A stretch of 64,000 nt of DNA from Janthinobacterium sp. GW456P (GTDB lineage Bacteria > Pseudomonadota > Gammaproteobacteria > Burkholderiales > Burkholderiaceae_D). Under the pieces are notes generated by a model. It ran no database searches, was not told the origin of the DNA, and saw nothing but the letters and a program-made list of their open reading frames with translations. The position numbers and the translations under genes were made by a program. Of the stretch, positions 52,551 to 64,000 are shown piece by piece; position 1 is the stretch's first letter, and each line of letters begins with the position of its first letter. The stretch lies in assembly GCF_002127655.1 (NCBI RefSeq), contig NZ_NEHB01000023.1, positions 307-64,306 of the forward strand, given 5' to 3'.

Positions 52551-53474
52551 TTATTTGGCGGCAGGGGCATTGCTCACTTCCACTTCCCAATCCACGCCTG
52601 ACTCGACGTGGTGTTTGGCGGCGAAGTCGCCCTGGCTGATGGCCACGGCCACGTCGAGCAGGCTGTTCAGGTAAACCAGCGGCTTGCCTTTGGCGACGCC
52701 GCCAAACGTATGCTCGAACGGCGCCGTGACCTTGGCCACTTGCTTGCCCTTGTGCAAGATGCGCACTTGCAGCGGGTCGTGCAGTTTCACCTGCAATTCG
52801 TCGAGCAGCGATTTCGGGATATTCGTCCAGACATTGCCATATTTCACATCGAGCACGGGCACGATGCCGCGGATGGTATTGCCGTCGCGCACAGGTTTTT
52901 GATACGCGATCCTGACCACGGATTCGCTGGGCAATGTCGGACCCACCTGTTCATACGTGATGGCGCCAGACGCCAGGCGCGCACCGACATACGCGTACAC
53001 GTCGCGGCCATGGAAGGTGTAGGACTCGGCGGAGCCGGCCAGGCGGTTGACCTTTTCATCGATTTCGCGCAGTTCGGCCACGCCGTCGCGCTCGGCGATC
53101 AGGGTAAACAGGCCGTTGTCCGGTCCCACGAAGTAGCGTCCGCCCTTGGTTTTCAGCACCACCGACTTGCGGTTGGTCCCCACGCCCGGATCGATGACGG
53201 AGACGAACACCGTGCCTTGCGGCCAGTAATTGGCCGTCTGGTACAAACGGTAGGCGCCCAGCCAGATGTCGTAGTCGGGAATCTGGTGCGTCAGGTCCGA
53301 GATGGTCAGATGGGGATCGACGCCATACGCGACGCCATGCATGGCGGACACGGCGCCGTCGGCCGTGCCGAAGTCCGTCATCAGCACCAGCGGCGCGGCG
53401 GCCTGGGCGCTGGACAGCAGCAGGGCGCTCAGGCAGGCGCCGGCGACGAGGTGGGAAATTTTCTGGATCATCAT
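52551..53474 (-). CDS. Secreted SAM hydrolase (SAM hydroxide adenosyltransferase family)
   Basis: A 307-residue enzyme of the DUF62/fluorinase-like family, which splits S-adenosylmethionine into adenosine and methionine using water. The catalytic triad pattern is present: DPGVGTNR (Asp and Arg seven apart) and FHGRD (His), plus MTDFG and GPDNGLF. Unusually for the family it has a clear Sec signal peptide (MMIQKISHLVAGACLSALLL, cleavage after AQA), so it should act in the periplasm. The gene lies 16 bases downstream of a TonB-dependent receptor gene on the same strand, suggesting an uptake-and-processing pair. Confidence 0.9.
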   Translation of the reverse strand: MMIQKISHLVAGACLSALLLSSAQAAAPLVLMTDFGTADGAVSAMHGVAYGVDPHLTISDLTHQIPDYDIWLGAYRLYQTANYWPQGTVFVSVIDPGVGTNRKSVVLKTKGGRYFVGPDNGLFTLIAERDGVAELREIDEKVNRLAGSAESYTFHGRDVYAYVGARLASGAITYEQVGPTLPSESVVRIAYQKPVRDGNTIRGIVPVLDVKYGNVWTNIPKSLLDELQVKLHDPLQVRILHKGKQVAKVTAPFEHTFGGVAKGKPLVYLNSLLDVAVAISQGDFAAKHHVESGVDWEVEVSNAPAAK

Positions 53475-53490
53475 GGGCTCTTTGCGTGGT

Positions 53491-55992
<2,502 letters not shown>

Positions 55993-56096
55993 GGCATTAT
56001 CCTTTAAGCTTGTTCATCTGAAAACAATTGATTGAGCTTAAGGGAGGTTGTTGCCCGAGCGAACGATTCTTTCTGGATATGCTTATGCTGTTGTTT

Positions 56097-56975
56097 TTAT
56101 GCCGCCAGATTGCGCAGCAGGGCGGGAATCTCGGCCGGGATTTCGCGCGCCAGGTAGCCGAGGATGCCGAAGCGCAAGGCCAATTGTTCCCCCGCCAGCG
56201 CATGCAGGGCGATGCCCCAGGCGCACGCTTGCTCCAACGGTGCGCCGCGCGCGGCCAGGCCCGTGATGATGCCGGCCAGGGTGTCGCCGGAACCGGAGAT
56301 GGCCAGGCCGATATTGCCTCCCGCATGCGTCCAGCTGTTGCCGTCGGGCATGGCGATGACGGTCAGCGCGCCTTTTAACGCGACGATGGCGTTCCAGCGC
56401 CGCGCCGCGTCCACGGCGCAGGCATGCGGGTCGGCCAGCACGGTGTCCTTCGACAGGCCCGTCAACTGGGCCAGCTCGCCCGCGTGCGGCGTCAGCAGCA
56501 CGGGCTGGTCAAAGCGGAAGTGCGCGGGCCGGTGCACGACCTGCATGGCGCAGGCGTCGAGGATCAGCCGGCTGCCGGCGAACAGGGGTAGCAAATGGCG
56601 CATCAGCTCGCAACTGGCCGCCGTGTCGCACATGCCCGGCCCGACGAGCACCGCGTCGACCTTGCCGGCCAGTGGCGCCAGCTGGTGTTGCGCCTCGTGG
56701 CGGAAGCCGCCCAGCGGCGTTTCGTCCAGGCCGATGACCCGCGCCTCGGGCATGGCGACGGCCACTTGCGCCGCCACCGACGCGCCCGTCGCCAGGGTCA
56801 GCTTGCCCGCGCCCGCGCGCAGGGCGGCCGTGGCCGCCAGCACCATGGCGCCCGGCATTTCCTCGGAGCCGGCGACGATCAGCAGGTGGCCGCGCACTTC
56901 CTTGTCGCCATCGGGCTGGGGCATGGGCAGGGGCCAGGAGCGCAGCAGGGAGGGTGTGATGTCGGTGGCGTCCAT
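56097..56975 (-). CDS. nnrD: ADP/ATP-dependent NAD(P)H-hydrate dehydratase
   Basis: Repairs hydrated NAD(P)H. The 292-residue protein holds only the dehydratase domain (ribokinase-like), without the N-terminal epimerase found in the fused bacterial form. Motifs are VRGHLLIVAGSEEMPGA, LLTPHAGELAQL and the catalytic NIGLAISGSGDTLAGIITG. The ATG at 56975 has GGAGA upstream. It lies 17 bases after the histidine phosphatase gene on the same strand, so they are probably one operon. Confidence 0.93.
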   Translation of the reverse strand: MDATDITPSLLRSWPLPMPQPDGDKEVRGHLLIVAGSEEMPGAMVLAATAALRAGAGKLTLATGASVAAQVAVAMPEARVIGLDETPLGGFRHEAQHQLAPLAGKVDAVLVGPGMCDTAASCELMRHLLPLFAGSRLILDACAMQVVHRPAHFRFDQPVLLTPHAGELAQLTGLSKDTVLADPHACAVDAARRWNAIVALKGALTVIAMPDGNSWTHAGGNIGLAISGSGDTLAGIITGLAARGAPLEQACAWGIALHALAGEQLALRFGILGYLAREIPAEIPALLRNLAA

Positions 56976-56992
56976 GGATGATCTCCGAAAAA

Positions 56993-57757
56993 CTAGGACT
57001 TGGGCGCCGCCGGCATGTCGGGCTGGGCCGTGACGGGTGTTCCGGCCGCTTCCAGCGGCGCGACGAAGTTGCACAGGTCCAGCTGCAGCTTGCCGTGCCT
57101 GCCCAGGGCGGGGTTGAAGGCGTACGAGGTGACGCCGCAGTTGGGCACGTCGGCGGCCTTGTCGATGGCCAGGATGGCGTGCTCGTCGCAGCGTTCCAGC
57201 AGGTAGCGGAAGCAGTTGACGATGACCTGGTGGCCGACGATCAGTACCCGTTCGCCCCGGTATTCGCGGGTGATGGTGTCGAGCACGCTGCGCAGGCGCA
57301 GGATGACGTCGCACCAGCTTTCGCCGCCCGGCGGGCGAAAATAAAACTTGCCGACGTGCTGGCGCTGTTCGTGCAATTCCGGGTACTTGCTGGCGATGCC
57401 GTGCACGGTCAGGCGGTCGAGGATGCCGAATTCCTTCTCGCGCAGGCGCTCGTCGGCCACCACGGCGCTCAAGCTGTCCGTGTCGATGCGCTTGAGTACG
57501 GCTTGCGCCGTCTGTTGCGCCCGCACGTAGGGCGAGTACAGTACGACGGTCGGTTGTTGTTCAGGGGGAAGGGTGGCGAACCAGTCGCCTAGCGCTTGCG
57601 CCTGCAGCGCGCCCAGTTCGGAGAGGGGGACATCGACATCGCGCTCGGCGATGGCGATCAATAACTGTTTTTCCGCTTCGGCGGCATCGCGCGCCACGTT
57701 GCCGGCACTTTGGCCGTGGCGCACGATCCAGATTTGCTGCGGCCATTTCTGTTCCAT
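56993..57757 (-). CDS. Histidine phosphatase family protein
   Basis: A 254-residue phosphoglycerate-mutase-like phosphatase. The catalytic motif is IWIVRHGQSAGN, the second histidine is in VLIVGHQVIVNC, and the acid is in LREKEFG. I chose the ATG at 57757 because MEQKWPQQIWIVRHG is the natural family beginning; the frame continues 18 codons upstream. It is followed by nnrD. The substrate is unknown; broad-specificity phosphatases and mutases share this fold. Confidence 0.9.
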   Translation of the reverse strand: MEQKWPQQIWIVRHGQSAGNVARDAAEAEKQLLIAIAERDVDVPLSELGALQAQALGDWFATLPPEQQPTVVLYSPYVRAQQTAQAVLKRIDTDSLSAVVADERLREKEFGILDRLTVHGIASKYPELHEQRQHVGKFYFRPPGGESWCDVILRLRSVLDTITREYRGERVLIVGHQVIVNCFRYLLERCDEHAILAIDKAADVPNCGVTSYAFNPALGRHGKLQLDLCNFVAPLEAAGTPVTAQPDMPAAPKS

Positions 57758-57837
57758 CGCCTTGCGCCTTCCTCTGTATTTATGAGGGATAAATATAGAC
57801 GAAAGCGGCAAGGCGCGGCGCGCAGCTCGATAGGCTT

Positions 57838-59238
57838 TTAAACAGCGTGTTCGGCCTCGTCCAGGTCAGGCGCGTCGTCGCTGTTGTAGACGGCCAGGTC
57901 GGTCTCGCCCATGACCCGGCTGGTGACGGTGCCGGCCGTGATCGAGCCGCTCACGTTCAGGGCCGTGCGGCCCATGTCGATCAGCGGTTCGACGGAGATC
58001 AGCAAGCCGGCCAGCGCGACGGGCAAGTCCATCGCCGACAGCACGATCAGGGCTGCAAACGTGGCGCCGCCGCCCACGCCGGCCACGCCGACGGAACCGA
58101 TGGTGATGATGGCCAGCAAGGGCAGCAGGAAGCTGACGGTGAACGGATCGACGCCGACGGTGGGAGCGATCATGACGGCCAGCATGGCCGGATAGATGCC
58201 GGCGCAGCCATTCTGACCGATGGTCGAGCCGAACGAGGCGGCGAAGTTGGCGATGCCTTCCGGCGTGCCCAGGCGCTGCGTCTGCGTCTGTACGCTCATC
58301 GGGATCGAACCGGCGCTGGTGCGCGAGGTGAATGCGAAGGCCAGCACGGGGAAGACTTTTTTCACGAAGCGCAGCGGGTTCAGGCCCACGCCGGCGATGA
58401 TGGCCAGGTGCACGAGGAACATCAAGATCAGCGCGCTGTACGAGGCGACGACGAAGTTAATCAATTTCAAGATGTCCGTGTAGCTCGACGAGGCGACCAC
58501 TTCGAACATCAGCGCGAACACGCCGTACGGCGTCAGGCGCAGCACCAGCGTGACCATGCGCATGACGATGGCGTGCGCCACTTTCATGAAGTGCTCGAAG
58601 GAGGCGAAGATTTCCGGCTTTTTCGCCGCGATGCCGGTGGCCGAGATGCCGATGAAGATCGAGAACACGACCACGGCGATGGTCGACGTCTTGCGCGCGC
58701 CCGTCATGTCGAGGAAGGGGTTGGTCGGCACGAAGCTGACCAGCAGTTTCGGCAGGGACAGGGCTTTTGCCGTTTCCAGCGAGCCTTGCAGCTGCACGCC
58801 GCGCGCCACTTCGGCAGCGCTCGACGTCAGGCCCACCGCCGTCAGGCCGAACAGCTTGGCCATCAAAATACCCAGCGCGGCGGCAATCGTGGTGGTAATG
58901 AGCAGGGTGCCGATGGTCAGCGCGCTGATCTTGCCCAGCGAACTCGCATCCTTGAGCTTTAAAATGGCGGAAATGATGGACACCATGATCAGCGGCATGA
59001 TGATCATCTGCAGCAGTTTGACGTAGCCGCTGCCGACGATGTCGATGTATTCATTGGTGCCCGCGATGACGGGCGAGCCGGCGCCGTATAGCCACTGTAC
59101 GGCCGCGCCCAGCAGCACGCCCAGGCCCAGGCCCGTGAAGACGCGCACGGTAAACGTCGCGTGTTTGCGTTGCTGGTGGAACATGAAGGCGAAGACGAGC
59201 AACGCAACGAGCAGGTTCAGGATGATGTTAATTGCCAT
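57838..59238 (-). CDS. tcyP: L-cystine symporter, TcyP/YdjN type
   Basis: A 466-residue sodium/proton-coupled symporter of the dicarboxylate/amino-acid:cation family, length and layout as E. coli TcyP. Characteristic stretches are FAASFGSTIGQNGCAGIYPA, FAFTSRTSAGSIPMSVQTQT and VGVAGVGGGATFAAL. The C terminus is acidic (DDAPDLDEAEHAV). The 264-base upstream region has a GC-rich hairpin (59306-59324) and a palindromic CACTGTACAGT; no regulator could be assigned. Confidence 0.9.
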   Translation of the reverse strand: MAINIILNLLVALLVFAFMFHQQRKHATFTVRVFTGLGLGVLLGAAVQWLYGAGSPVIAGTNEYIDIVGSGYVKLLQMIIMPLIMVSIISAILKLKDASSLGKISALTIGTLLITTTIAAALGILMAKLFGLTAVGLTSSAAEVARGVQLQGSLETAKALSLPKLLVSFVPTNPFLDMTGARKTSTIAVVVFSIFIGISATGIAAKKPEIFASFEHFMKVAHAIVMRMVTLVLRLTPYGVFALMFEVVASSSYTDILKLINFVVASYSALILMFLVHLAIIAGVGLNPLRFVKKVFPVLAFAFTSRTSAGSIPMSVQTQTQRLGTPEGIANFAASFGSTIGQNGCAGIYPAMLAVMIAPTVGVDPFTVSFLLPLLAIITIGSVGVAGVGGGATFAALIVLSAMDLPVALAGLLISVEPLIDMGRTALNVSGSITAGTVTSRVMGETDLAVYNSDDAPDLDEAEHAV

Positions 59239-59305
59239 GAAAGGGCCTTATCTTGGTTTTATTCGAGACTGCACGGAGCACTTAAGACTGTACTGCATCT
59301 GACAG

Positions 59306-59324
59306 CCGCCCCAGCCCGGGGCGG
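59306..59324. other. GC-rich hairpin in the tcyP leader
   Basis: CCGCCCC (59306-59312) / GGGGCGG (59318-59324) around a 5-base loop, about 68 bases before the tcyP start codon. No T run follows on the minus strand, so it is a leader structure rather than a terminator. Role unknown. Confidence 0.4.
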
Positions 59325-59502
59325 AAGGGCAAGCACTGTACAGTACTATGGGGGCGTTTTGCGCCATACCGCTGCGAATATTACGCTATATAAATATGCT
59401 TCACAGGCATAAGCCTTCAGTATGATTGTGAAATTGGCTATTTCGTGCCAGCATGGTTTTCCCGTTTGCTAAGATGCGCGCGTTATTTTAATAAGGAAAA
59501 AG

Positions 59503-59880
59503 ATGAATGCTTTAACGGAAGTACAAGTGCTCGATGCGGAAGAGCGCTTGCGCCTGGCCATGATGGCCTCCGACGTGGCCGCGTTGAACGTCCTGCTGGC
59601 CGACGAGTTGCTGTTTACTAATCACCTGGGCCATTTGCTGAGCAAGCATGCGGACCTGGCCGCGCACGAGCAGCGCCTGCTGTCCATCACGGACTTGCGC
59701 GCGTCCGAGCGCCATGTGCGCATCAGCGGCAACGTGGCCGTGGTTTCCGTGCGCATGCAACTGACGGGCAAGTATCACGACGTGGAAACGCATGGCGACT
59801 TCCGTTTTACGCGCGTCTGGGCGCAGGATGCGGCCGGCGCGCTGCAAGTGATCGCCGCCCATTCGGGCGTCGTGGCTTGA
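59503..59880 (+). CDS. NTF2-like/SnoaL-fold small protein
   Basis: A 125-residue protein of the nuclear-transport-factor-2-like superfamily (DUF4440 type). The usual pattern of N-terminal helices then sheet is seen: EERLRLAMMASDVAALNVLL, LLFTNHLGHLLSK, then GDFRFTRVWAQ and VIAAHSGVVA. Such proteins bind or isomerise small molecules; function here is unknown. AAGGAAAAAG provides a good ribosome-binding site. The next gene starts 14 bases after its stop. Confidence 0.85.
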   Translation: MNALTEVQVLDAEERLRLAMMASDVAALNVLLADELLFTNHLGHLLSKHADLAAHEQRLLSITDLRASERHVRISGNVAVVSVRMQLTGKYHDVETHGDFRFTRVWAQDAAGALQVIAAHSGVVA

Positions 59881-59893
59881 GGAGCAGGATTTA

Positions 59894-60283
59894 GTGGATC
59901 ATCGTTCCAAAGGGCAGCTGTTTGAAGCTGTCATCGCCGCCGGCCCCGCCACCCTGGCCATCACGGCCGGCTATCCGCTGCTGCTGTACAACCTGGTGCG
60001 CACCTGGGCCGAGGCCCCCGGCGCTAATGCGCTGGCCGCGCTGTTGCTGACGGGCGGCTTGTGGGCCTTGCTGGAATTCTGGCGCATCGCGCTGGCGACC
60101 GTGTCGCGCAAGGCGTATGCCTTCAACTGGCGCTTCTGGCTGGCCATCGCCGGCTTTCTTGCCTGCTTCGCGCGTTTCGTGCCGGACATGCCGGCCGGAC
60201 TGATGTTGCTGTTGCTGGTGCTGCCGGCACTGGCGTGGACGCATTTTATTTTGTTGCAGCTCAAGCGTCCGGCCAACTTGTAA
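59894..60283 (+). CDS. Small four-span inner-membrane protein of unknown function
   Basis: A 129-residue protein with about four hydrophobic segments (AVIAAGPATLAITAGYPLLL; ALAALLLTGGLWALLEFW; FWLAIAGFLACFARFV; GLMLLLLVLPALAWTHFILL). The start is GTG at 59894 with GGAG 9 bases upstream. Probably co-transcribed with the NTF2-like gene. It converges with the YigZ-family gene, 3 bases apart. Family not recognised. Confidence 0.7.
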   Translation: MDHRSKGQLFEAVIAAGPATLAITAGYPLLLYNLVRTWAEAPGANALAALLLTGGLWALLEFWRIALATVSRKAYAFNWRFWLAIAGFLACFARFVPDMPAGLMLLLLVLPALAWTHFILLQLKRPANL

Positions 60284-60286
60284 GCG

Positions 60287-60892
60287 CTATTCTTCCTCTT
60301 CGGCTTCCACTTTCAGCCAGGCTATCCGCCCATTGCCCGCCTCGTGCAGATGGGCGAGCAGGGCGGTGGCCGCCGTTTCCGGCAGGCTGAAGTCAAACAG
60401 CACGTCCTCGCCGTGCGCCACGTTCAGCAGGGTGGCGCCGGCGCCATCGAGTTCGCGCCGCAGCATGCCTTCCATCGCATACGGCACCGTGCAGCGCAAG
60501 GTTCGCTGGCGCACGATGGCCGTCTTTCCCGCCTGCAAGAGCGCCTGCGCCACGCTGTCCGTGTAGGCGCGCACCAGGCCGCCCGCTCCGAGCTTGATGC
60601 CGCCGAAGTAGCGCACGACTGTCGCCAGCACGCCTTCGAGATCCTGGTGGCGCAGCACGTCGAGCATGGGCCGCCCGGCCGTACCCGACGGTTCGCCATC
60701 ATCGACGGCCGCCGACTGCCCGCCCGCCAGCAGCGCCCAGCACACATGGCAGGCGCCCGGATGCTGCGCCTTCAAATCATTGACCACCTGCTGCGCGCTG
60801 GCGCGGTCCGTCATCGGCTGCACGCAGCCGATGAAACGGCTTTTCTTGATGATCAGTTCGCTGTGGACGGGGGCGGCAATGGTAAACGGCAT
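60287..60892 (-). CDS. YigZ/IMPACT-family protein
   Basis: A 201-residue protein of the UPF0029 family. It starts MPFTIAAPVHSELIIKKSRF and has the family core HVCWALLAGGQSAAVDDGEP, SGTAGRPML and VVRYFGGIKLGAGGLVRAY, then a C-terminal ferredoxin-like domain. The eukaryotic relative IMPACT influences translation control; the bacterial role is unclear. I chose the ATG at 60892; the frame runs on upstream across another gene. Confidence 0.93.
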   Translation of the reverse strand: MPFTIAAPVHSELIIKKSRFIGCVQPMTDRASAQQVVNDLKAQHPGACHVCWALLAGGQSAAVDDGEPSGTAGRPMLDVLRHQDLEGVLATVVRYFGGIKLGAGGLVRAYTDSVAQALLQAGKTAIVRQRTLRCTVPYAMEGMLRRELDGAGATLLNVAHGEDVLFDFSLPETAATALLAHLHEAGNGRIAWLKVEAEEEE

Positions 60893-60959
60893 GGCGATTC
60901 GAAAGCGGGCAAAGCAGCATGATAGAGGAAATGCGCGCCGGGGACGAGCCGTTGGCCGC

Positions 60960-61217
60960 TTACTCCGTTGCGGCGGACACCAGTTTGCGCAGCGCAAGGT
61001 CGCGCACCTGCACAATGTCGAACAGTCCCAGCGCGTGCAGGGCGGGCAGGGCGTCGGCAATGTCGCGCTCGGCGATGGCCTTGTCGTCGACGCTGCTGGC
61101 TTCGTCCAGCCACAGCCGGGCATTGGCCAGAAAAGCGCCCACCGTTCCCTTGCGTACGGTGACGCCATTGAACTGGCCCTGGTTTTGCTGATCCGGTAAT
61201 ACGTCTTCTGCGCGCAT
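60960..61217 (-). CDS. Small hypothetical protein
   Basis: An 85-residue soluble, mainly helical protein starting MRAEDVLPDQQNQGQFNGVT. There are no cysteines and no recognised motif. A strong ribosome-binding site (CAGGAG, 6 bases before the ATG at 61217) supports it. It lies 67 bases upstream of the YigZ-family gene on the same strand and is divergent from the AraC regulator with 66 bases between the starts. Function unknown. Confidence 0.7.
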   Translation of the reverse strand: MRAEDVLPDQQNQGQFNGVTVRKGTVGAFLANARLWLDEASSVDDKAIAERDIADALPALHALGLFDIVQVRDLALRKLVSAATE

Positions 61218-61283
61218 GGTGAACTCCTGAAGGTTGGAAAGACTTCACTGTATGATGGTCGAATTGTCTTGCCTGCGTTATTT

Positions 61284-62072
61284 ATGTCATTCGATACGTC
61301 AAATCAGTCAATCTTGCCGCCAGCACCGCCGCTGCGCGCCATGCGCATTGTCCAATCGCAGGAAAGGGTGACGGGGGCGCACCGCCATGCCAGCGGCCAG
61401 TTGTTCGGCGCCGCGCGTGGCTTGCTCTCCGTTGCCGCCGACAGCGGGCAATGGGTGGTGCCGGCCAGCCACTGCGTGTGGATGCCGCCCCATCACATCC
61501 ACGGGCTGCGTTCGCATGGCCCGTTTGCGGGCTGGAGCGTGTATGTGGACGAGGCCAGTTGCGGCGGCTTGCCCGCCGCGCCGTGCGTGATGCGCGTCTC
61601 GGGCCTGCTGCGCGAAGCGGTGGCCCGCGCCAGCGGCTGGGGCGACGGCGCGCCCGATGCGCCCGATGCGCTGGACGCGCGGCAAGCGAGGGTGGCGGGC
61701 GTGATCCTCGACGAGATCGCCGCCTCGCCGCATGAACCCTTCGGCTTGCCCCTGCCCACGGACCCGCGCCTGCTGCGCGTGGCGCGCGCCGTGCTCGACG
61801 ACCTGGCCGACGAGCGTGGCGTGGAAGCGCTGGCCGCCTGGGCCGCCATGTCGCCGCGCACCCTGGCGCGCCGCTTCATTGCCGAAACGGGCTTTACGCC
61901 TTCCGCCTGGCGCCAGCGCGCCCGCATCCTGCGCGCCCTGGAACTATTGGCCGCCGGCCAGCCCGTGACGACGATTGCGCTGGACCTGGGCTATGACAAC
62001 GTCAGCGCCTTTATCGCCATGTTCAAGCGGGTGATGGGCGTGACGCCGGGCAGGTATGGGGAGACTGAATAG
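61284..62072 (+). CDS. AraC-family transcriptional regulator
   Basis: A 262-residue regulator with a cupin-like sensor half (HRHASGQLFGAARGLLSVAA, WVVPASHCVWMPPHHIH) and a C-terminal double HTH (VEALAAWAAMSPRTLARRFI; PVTTIALDLGYDNVSAFIAM). The layout resembles the NimR/YdeC-type group. I chose the ATG at 61284; a TTG at 61269 is also in frame. No clear ribosome-binding site is seen. It probably controls a divergent or distant target; none is obvious next door. Confidence 0.9.
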   Translation: MSFDTSNQSILPPAPPLRAMRIVQSQERVTGAHRHASGQLFGAARGLLSVAADSGQWVVPASHCVWMPPHHIHGLRSHGPFAGWSVYVDEASCGGLPAAPCVMRVSGLLREAVARASGWGDGAPDAPDALDARQARVAGVILDEIAASPHEPFGLPLPTDPRLLRVARAVLDDLADERGVEALAAWAAMSPRTLARRFIAETGFTPSAWRQRARILRALELLAAGQPVTTIALDLGYDNVSAFIAMFKRVMGVTPGRYGETE

Positions 62073-62141
62073 CTGGCGGGCAGAACAAAAACGCCCACGA
62101 ACCGGCTTCATGGCTTCCTTGGCCGTGCGGGATTCTTGCGG

Positions 62142-63830
62142 TCAGAACTGTTCCCATTCTGGCTGCGTCTTGCTGGTGGGCGCAGGGACAGCCACTGCCA
62201 GCTGCGGCACGCGCCGCTGCGCGGCGGTCATCTTCAACGCCGGCCGCTGCGCGGCGCTTGGGGCGCTGACCCGGAACACGCTGACAACCTCGTTGAGGCT
62301 GTTGACCTGCTCCTGCATCGCTTGTGCGGCTGCGGCAGCCTCTTCTACCAGCGCAGCGTTCTGTTGGGTGACGTCGTCCATCTGCGTGACGGCGGTGTTA
62401 ATCTGCTCGATGCCGGACGATTGCTCCTGACTAGCCGACAGGATTTCGGACATGATGTCTGTGACACGCTTTACGCTGGCCACCACCTCATGCATCGTAG
62501 CGCCGGCTTGTTCGACCAGCCGGTTGCCGGCCTGGACCTTGTCGACCGAGTCGCCGATCAGGTCCTTGATTTCCTTGGCGGCCGCTGCGGAACGCTGCGC
62601 CAGGTTGCGCACCTCGGAGGCAACCACCGCGAAGCCGCGCCCCTGTTCGCCCGCGCGTGCCGCCTCGACGGCTGCGTTCAGGGCCAGAATATTGGTCTGG
62701 AATGCGATGCCATCGATGACGGCGATGATGTCGACGATCTTCCGCGCGGAGACGTCGATGGCGGCCATCGTTTCGACCACCTGGGCCACCACGCCGCCGC
62801 CTCGCACGGCGACGTCGGAGGCCGATTCGGCCAAGCCATTGGCCTGGCGAGCATGGTCGGTATTGATGCGAACGGTGCTGGTGAGCTCCTCCATCGAGGA
62901 GGCGGTCTCTTCCAATGTGCTGGCCTGCTGTTCGGTGCGCGAAGAAAGGTCGAGGTTGCCGGAGGCGATCTGGCCCGCGGCGGTGGAGATGGTTTCGGTG
63001 CTGTTATGCACCTGTTTGACGATCAACGCTAGGCTGTCGCGCATCGATCGCATCGCTAGCAGCAGGCTGTTCTTGTCGCCGGGACGCGGGTCGATTCGGA
63101 CTGCCAGGTTTCCTGCGGCTATTTGGCCTGCGATCTCGGCTGCTTCATCCGGCTCGCAGCCGAGCTGGCGCGTAACGTCCCGGGTAATGAGCCAGGCAGC
63201 AATGAGGCTGGTGATCAGCGCCAGCGCGCCGGTAGTCAGCATCAGCGTGCGGGCGTTGGCATAGGCCAGTGCGGCGGCCTCTGTGCCCTCGATGTTTTGT
63301 TTTTCCTCGACCGCGACCAACTTGCGGATCTGCTCCCACCAGCTTTTTTGCACTGGGCGAAATTCGAAGCGGAGCACCTTGTACGCCTCGTCTTGCTTAT
63401 TCTCGCGCACCAGCGCCGTGGCGCGTTCTATGAACGGCGCGGAAAGTTCAGCCTGCTTCTGGATCAGCGTCAGCAGGGTGCGCTCTTCGTCCGAAGTACT
63501 CGTCAGCGAGCTAAACATCTTGCTCAACTGTTCCTGTGCCTTGGCGTATTTCTGCTGCTGATCGGCGATGCGGCTGACCTCTATCTGGATTTCCTTCGGG
63601 TCTTTGAGAAGAATCAGGTTGCGCATCGCCAGCGCGCGCTCGGTAACGGTCAGGTCCATCGTCTGCGCCAGCTTGGTCTCGACATCGTTAACCTTGGTGA
63701 TCTCGTCCATGCGCTGCTGGATATTGCTCATGCTGGCCAGGCCCAGCGCTATTACCACCCCCAACAGCAGCGCGACAAGGCCGAAGCCCAAGCCAAGACG
63801 CCTCGCGATAGTCATGTTATTGCGCTTCAT
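62142..63830 (-). CDS. Methyl-accepting chemotaxis protein with docking pentapeptide
   Basis: A 562-residue chemoreceptor. TM1 is about residues 10-30, the periplasmic four-helix-bundle domain about 31-190, TM2 about 191-212, then HAMP and the signalling domain with [20 protein letters not shown]. It ends EWEQF, matching the xWExF pentapeptide that tethers CheR/CheB. The ATG at 63830 has CGGAGAA upstream. Single gene; the ligand is unknown. Confidence 0.94.
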   Translation of the reverse strand: MKRNNMTIARRLGLGFGLVALLLGVVIALGLASMSNIQQRMDEITKVNDVETKLAQTMDLTVTERALAMRNLILLKDPKEIQIEVSRIADQQQKYAKAQEQLSKMFSSLTSTSDEERTLLTLIQKQAELSAPFIERATALVRENKQDEAYKVLRFEFRPVQKSWWEQIRKLVAVEEKQNIEGTEAAALAYANARTLMLTTGALALITSLIAAWLITRDVTRQLGCEPDEAAEIAGQIAAGNLAVRIDPRPGDKNSLLLAMRSMRDSLALIVKQVHNSTETISTAAGQIASGNLDLSSRTEQQASTLEETASSMEELTSTVRINTDHARQANGLAESASDVAVRGGGVVAQVVETMAAIDVSARKIVDIIAVIDGIAFQTNILALNAAVEAARAGEQGRGFAVVASEVRNLAQRSAAAAKEIKDLIGDSVDKVQAGNRLVEQAGATMHEVVASVKRVTDIMSEILSASQEQSSGIEQINTAVTQMDDVTQQNAALVEEAAAAAQAMQEQVNSLNEVVSVFRVSAPSAAQRPALKMTAAQRRVPQLAVAVPAPTSKTQPEWEQF

Positions 63831-63915
63831 AGATATTCTCCGGGCTGGCATGACGTAGGGGCTGCGATAGGAGCAGCTTCCAGAAACACGACTCATCTTA
63901 AAGCGTCGCGTTGCG

Positions 63916-63944
63916 CAAAAAAGTCACTAATAGTCACTTTTTTG
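63916..63944. other. Inverted repeat upstream of the terminal chemoreceptor gene
   Basis: Perfect CAAAAAAGT (63916-63924) / ACTTTTTTG (63936-63944), with the direct repeat AGTCACT twice inside. It could be a terminator of an off-window gene or an operator in the chemoreceptor promoter region. Confidence 0.4.
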
Positions 63945-64000
63945 AGAATACTTGCTGAAATGCTGGCGAGGGGATAAGGAAGGCTGTCTGCGGCCGGTTT

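Noticed and set aside
59335-59346. CACTGTACAGT palindrome in the tcyP leader as an SOS (LexA) box
   Set aside because: LexA sites need a longer CTGT-N8-ACAG spacing; this is only a 10-base palindrome and the gene is not an SOS gene.

Overview
The window is high-GC DNA with dense genes, many 4-base ATGA overlaps and Betaproteobacteria-type gene content. The proteins look like those of the Oxalobacteraceae (Janthinobacterium / Massilia / Duganella group). This placement comes from recognising protein families and general sequence style, not from a database search. No rRNA, tRNA, CRISPR array, prophage or insertion sequence was seen. Most of the window reads as ordinary chromosome with several accessory modules.

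Layout. 1-2814 (minus): start of a Wsp-like chemosensory operon (WspA-like receptor, CheW, CheR running off the left edge). 2991-5216 (minus): arginine genes argG and argF. 5504-8359: a soluble TPR-GAF histidine kinase. 8534-11801 (minus): a small exported protein, then rsgA, a pterin dehydratase and an M48 protease. 11858-12454: orn. 12482-14983: a LysR regulator with a small partner, divergent from an EamA exporter. 15083-19032 (plus): a Fur-type promoter followed by the haem locus hmuSTUV. 19039-24591 (minus): an EmrAB/outer-membrane-channel efflux operon with a small fourth gene and a LysR regulator upstream. 24670-26485: a YecA-family protein and the stress kinase SrkA. 27001-29454: an 817-residue Ala/Glu-rich coiled-coil protein of unknown function. 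29633-31241: a predicted outer-membrane barrel and a small membrane protein.

31369-40523 (minus) is the most notable region. It is a nine-gene co-oriented tellurium-resistance-type (Ter) locus: TerC-like membrane protein, TerD, an AIM24-like protein, then a tightly overlapping block of ATP-grasp ligase, phosphoribosyltransferase-TRSP protein, HAD phosphatase, StiP/PELOTA protein, TIM-barrel C-C lyase and a TerD-TerA fusion. The five enzymes between AIM24 and TerA match the set that comparative genomics has proposed makes a nucleoside-like metabolite in Ter stress systems. The product is unknown.

40772-51808 (plus): a divergent-PAP2 family protein and two consecutive RND efflux systems sharing one outer-membrane channel gene. 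51934-55992 (minus): a Gly-Thr-repeat lipoprotein, a secreted SAM hydrolase and a TonB-dependent receptor. 56097-59238 (minus): NAD(P)HX dehydratase, a histidine phosphatase and a TcyP-type cystine symporter. 59503-64000: small stress/unknown genes, a YigZ-family protein, an AraC regulator and a chemoreceptor with a C-terminal CheR/CheB docking pentapeptide.

Two dispersed intergenic repeat families run through the window. Family A has four copies of about 112-134 bp. They fold into nested stems that keep pairing although their sequences differ between copies, and three copies sit 2-5 bases from a stop codon. Family B has three copies of about 100 bp with the same kind of compensating changes. 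Family A is the best candidate here for an undescribed element.
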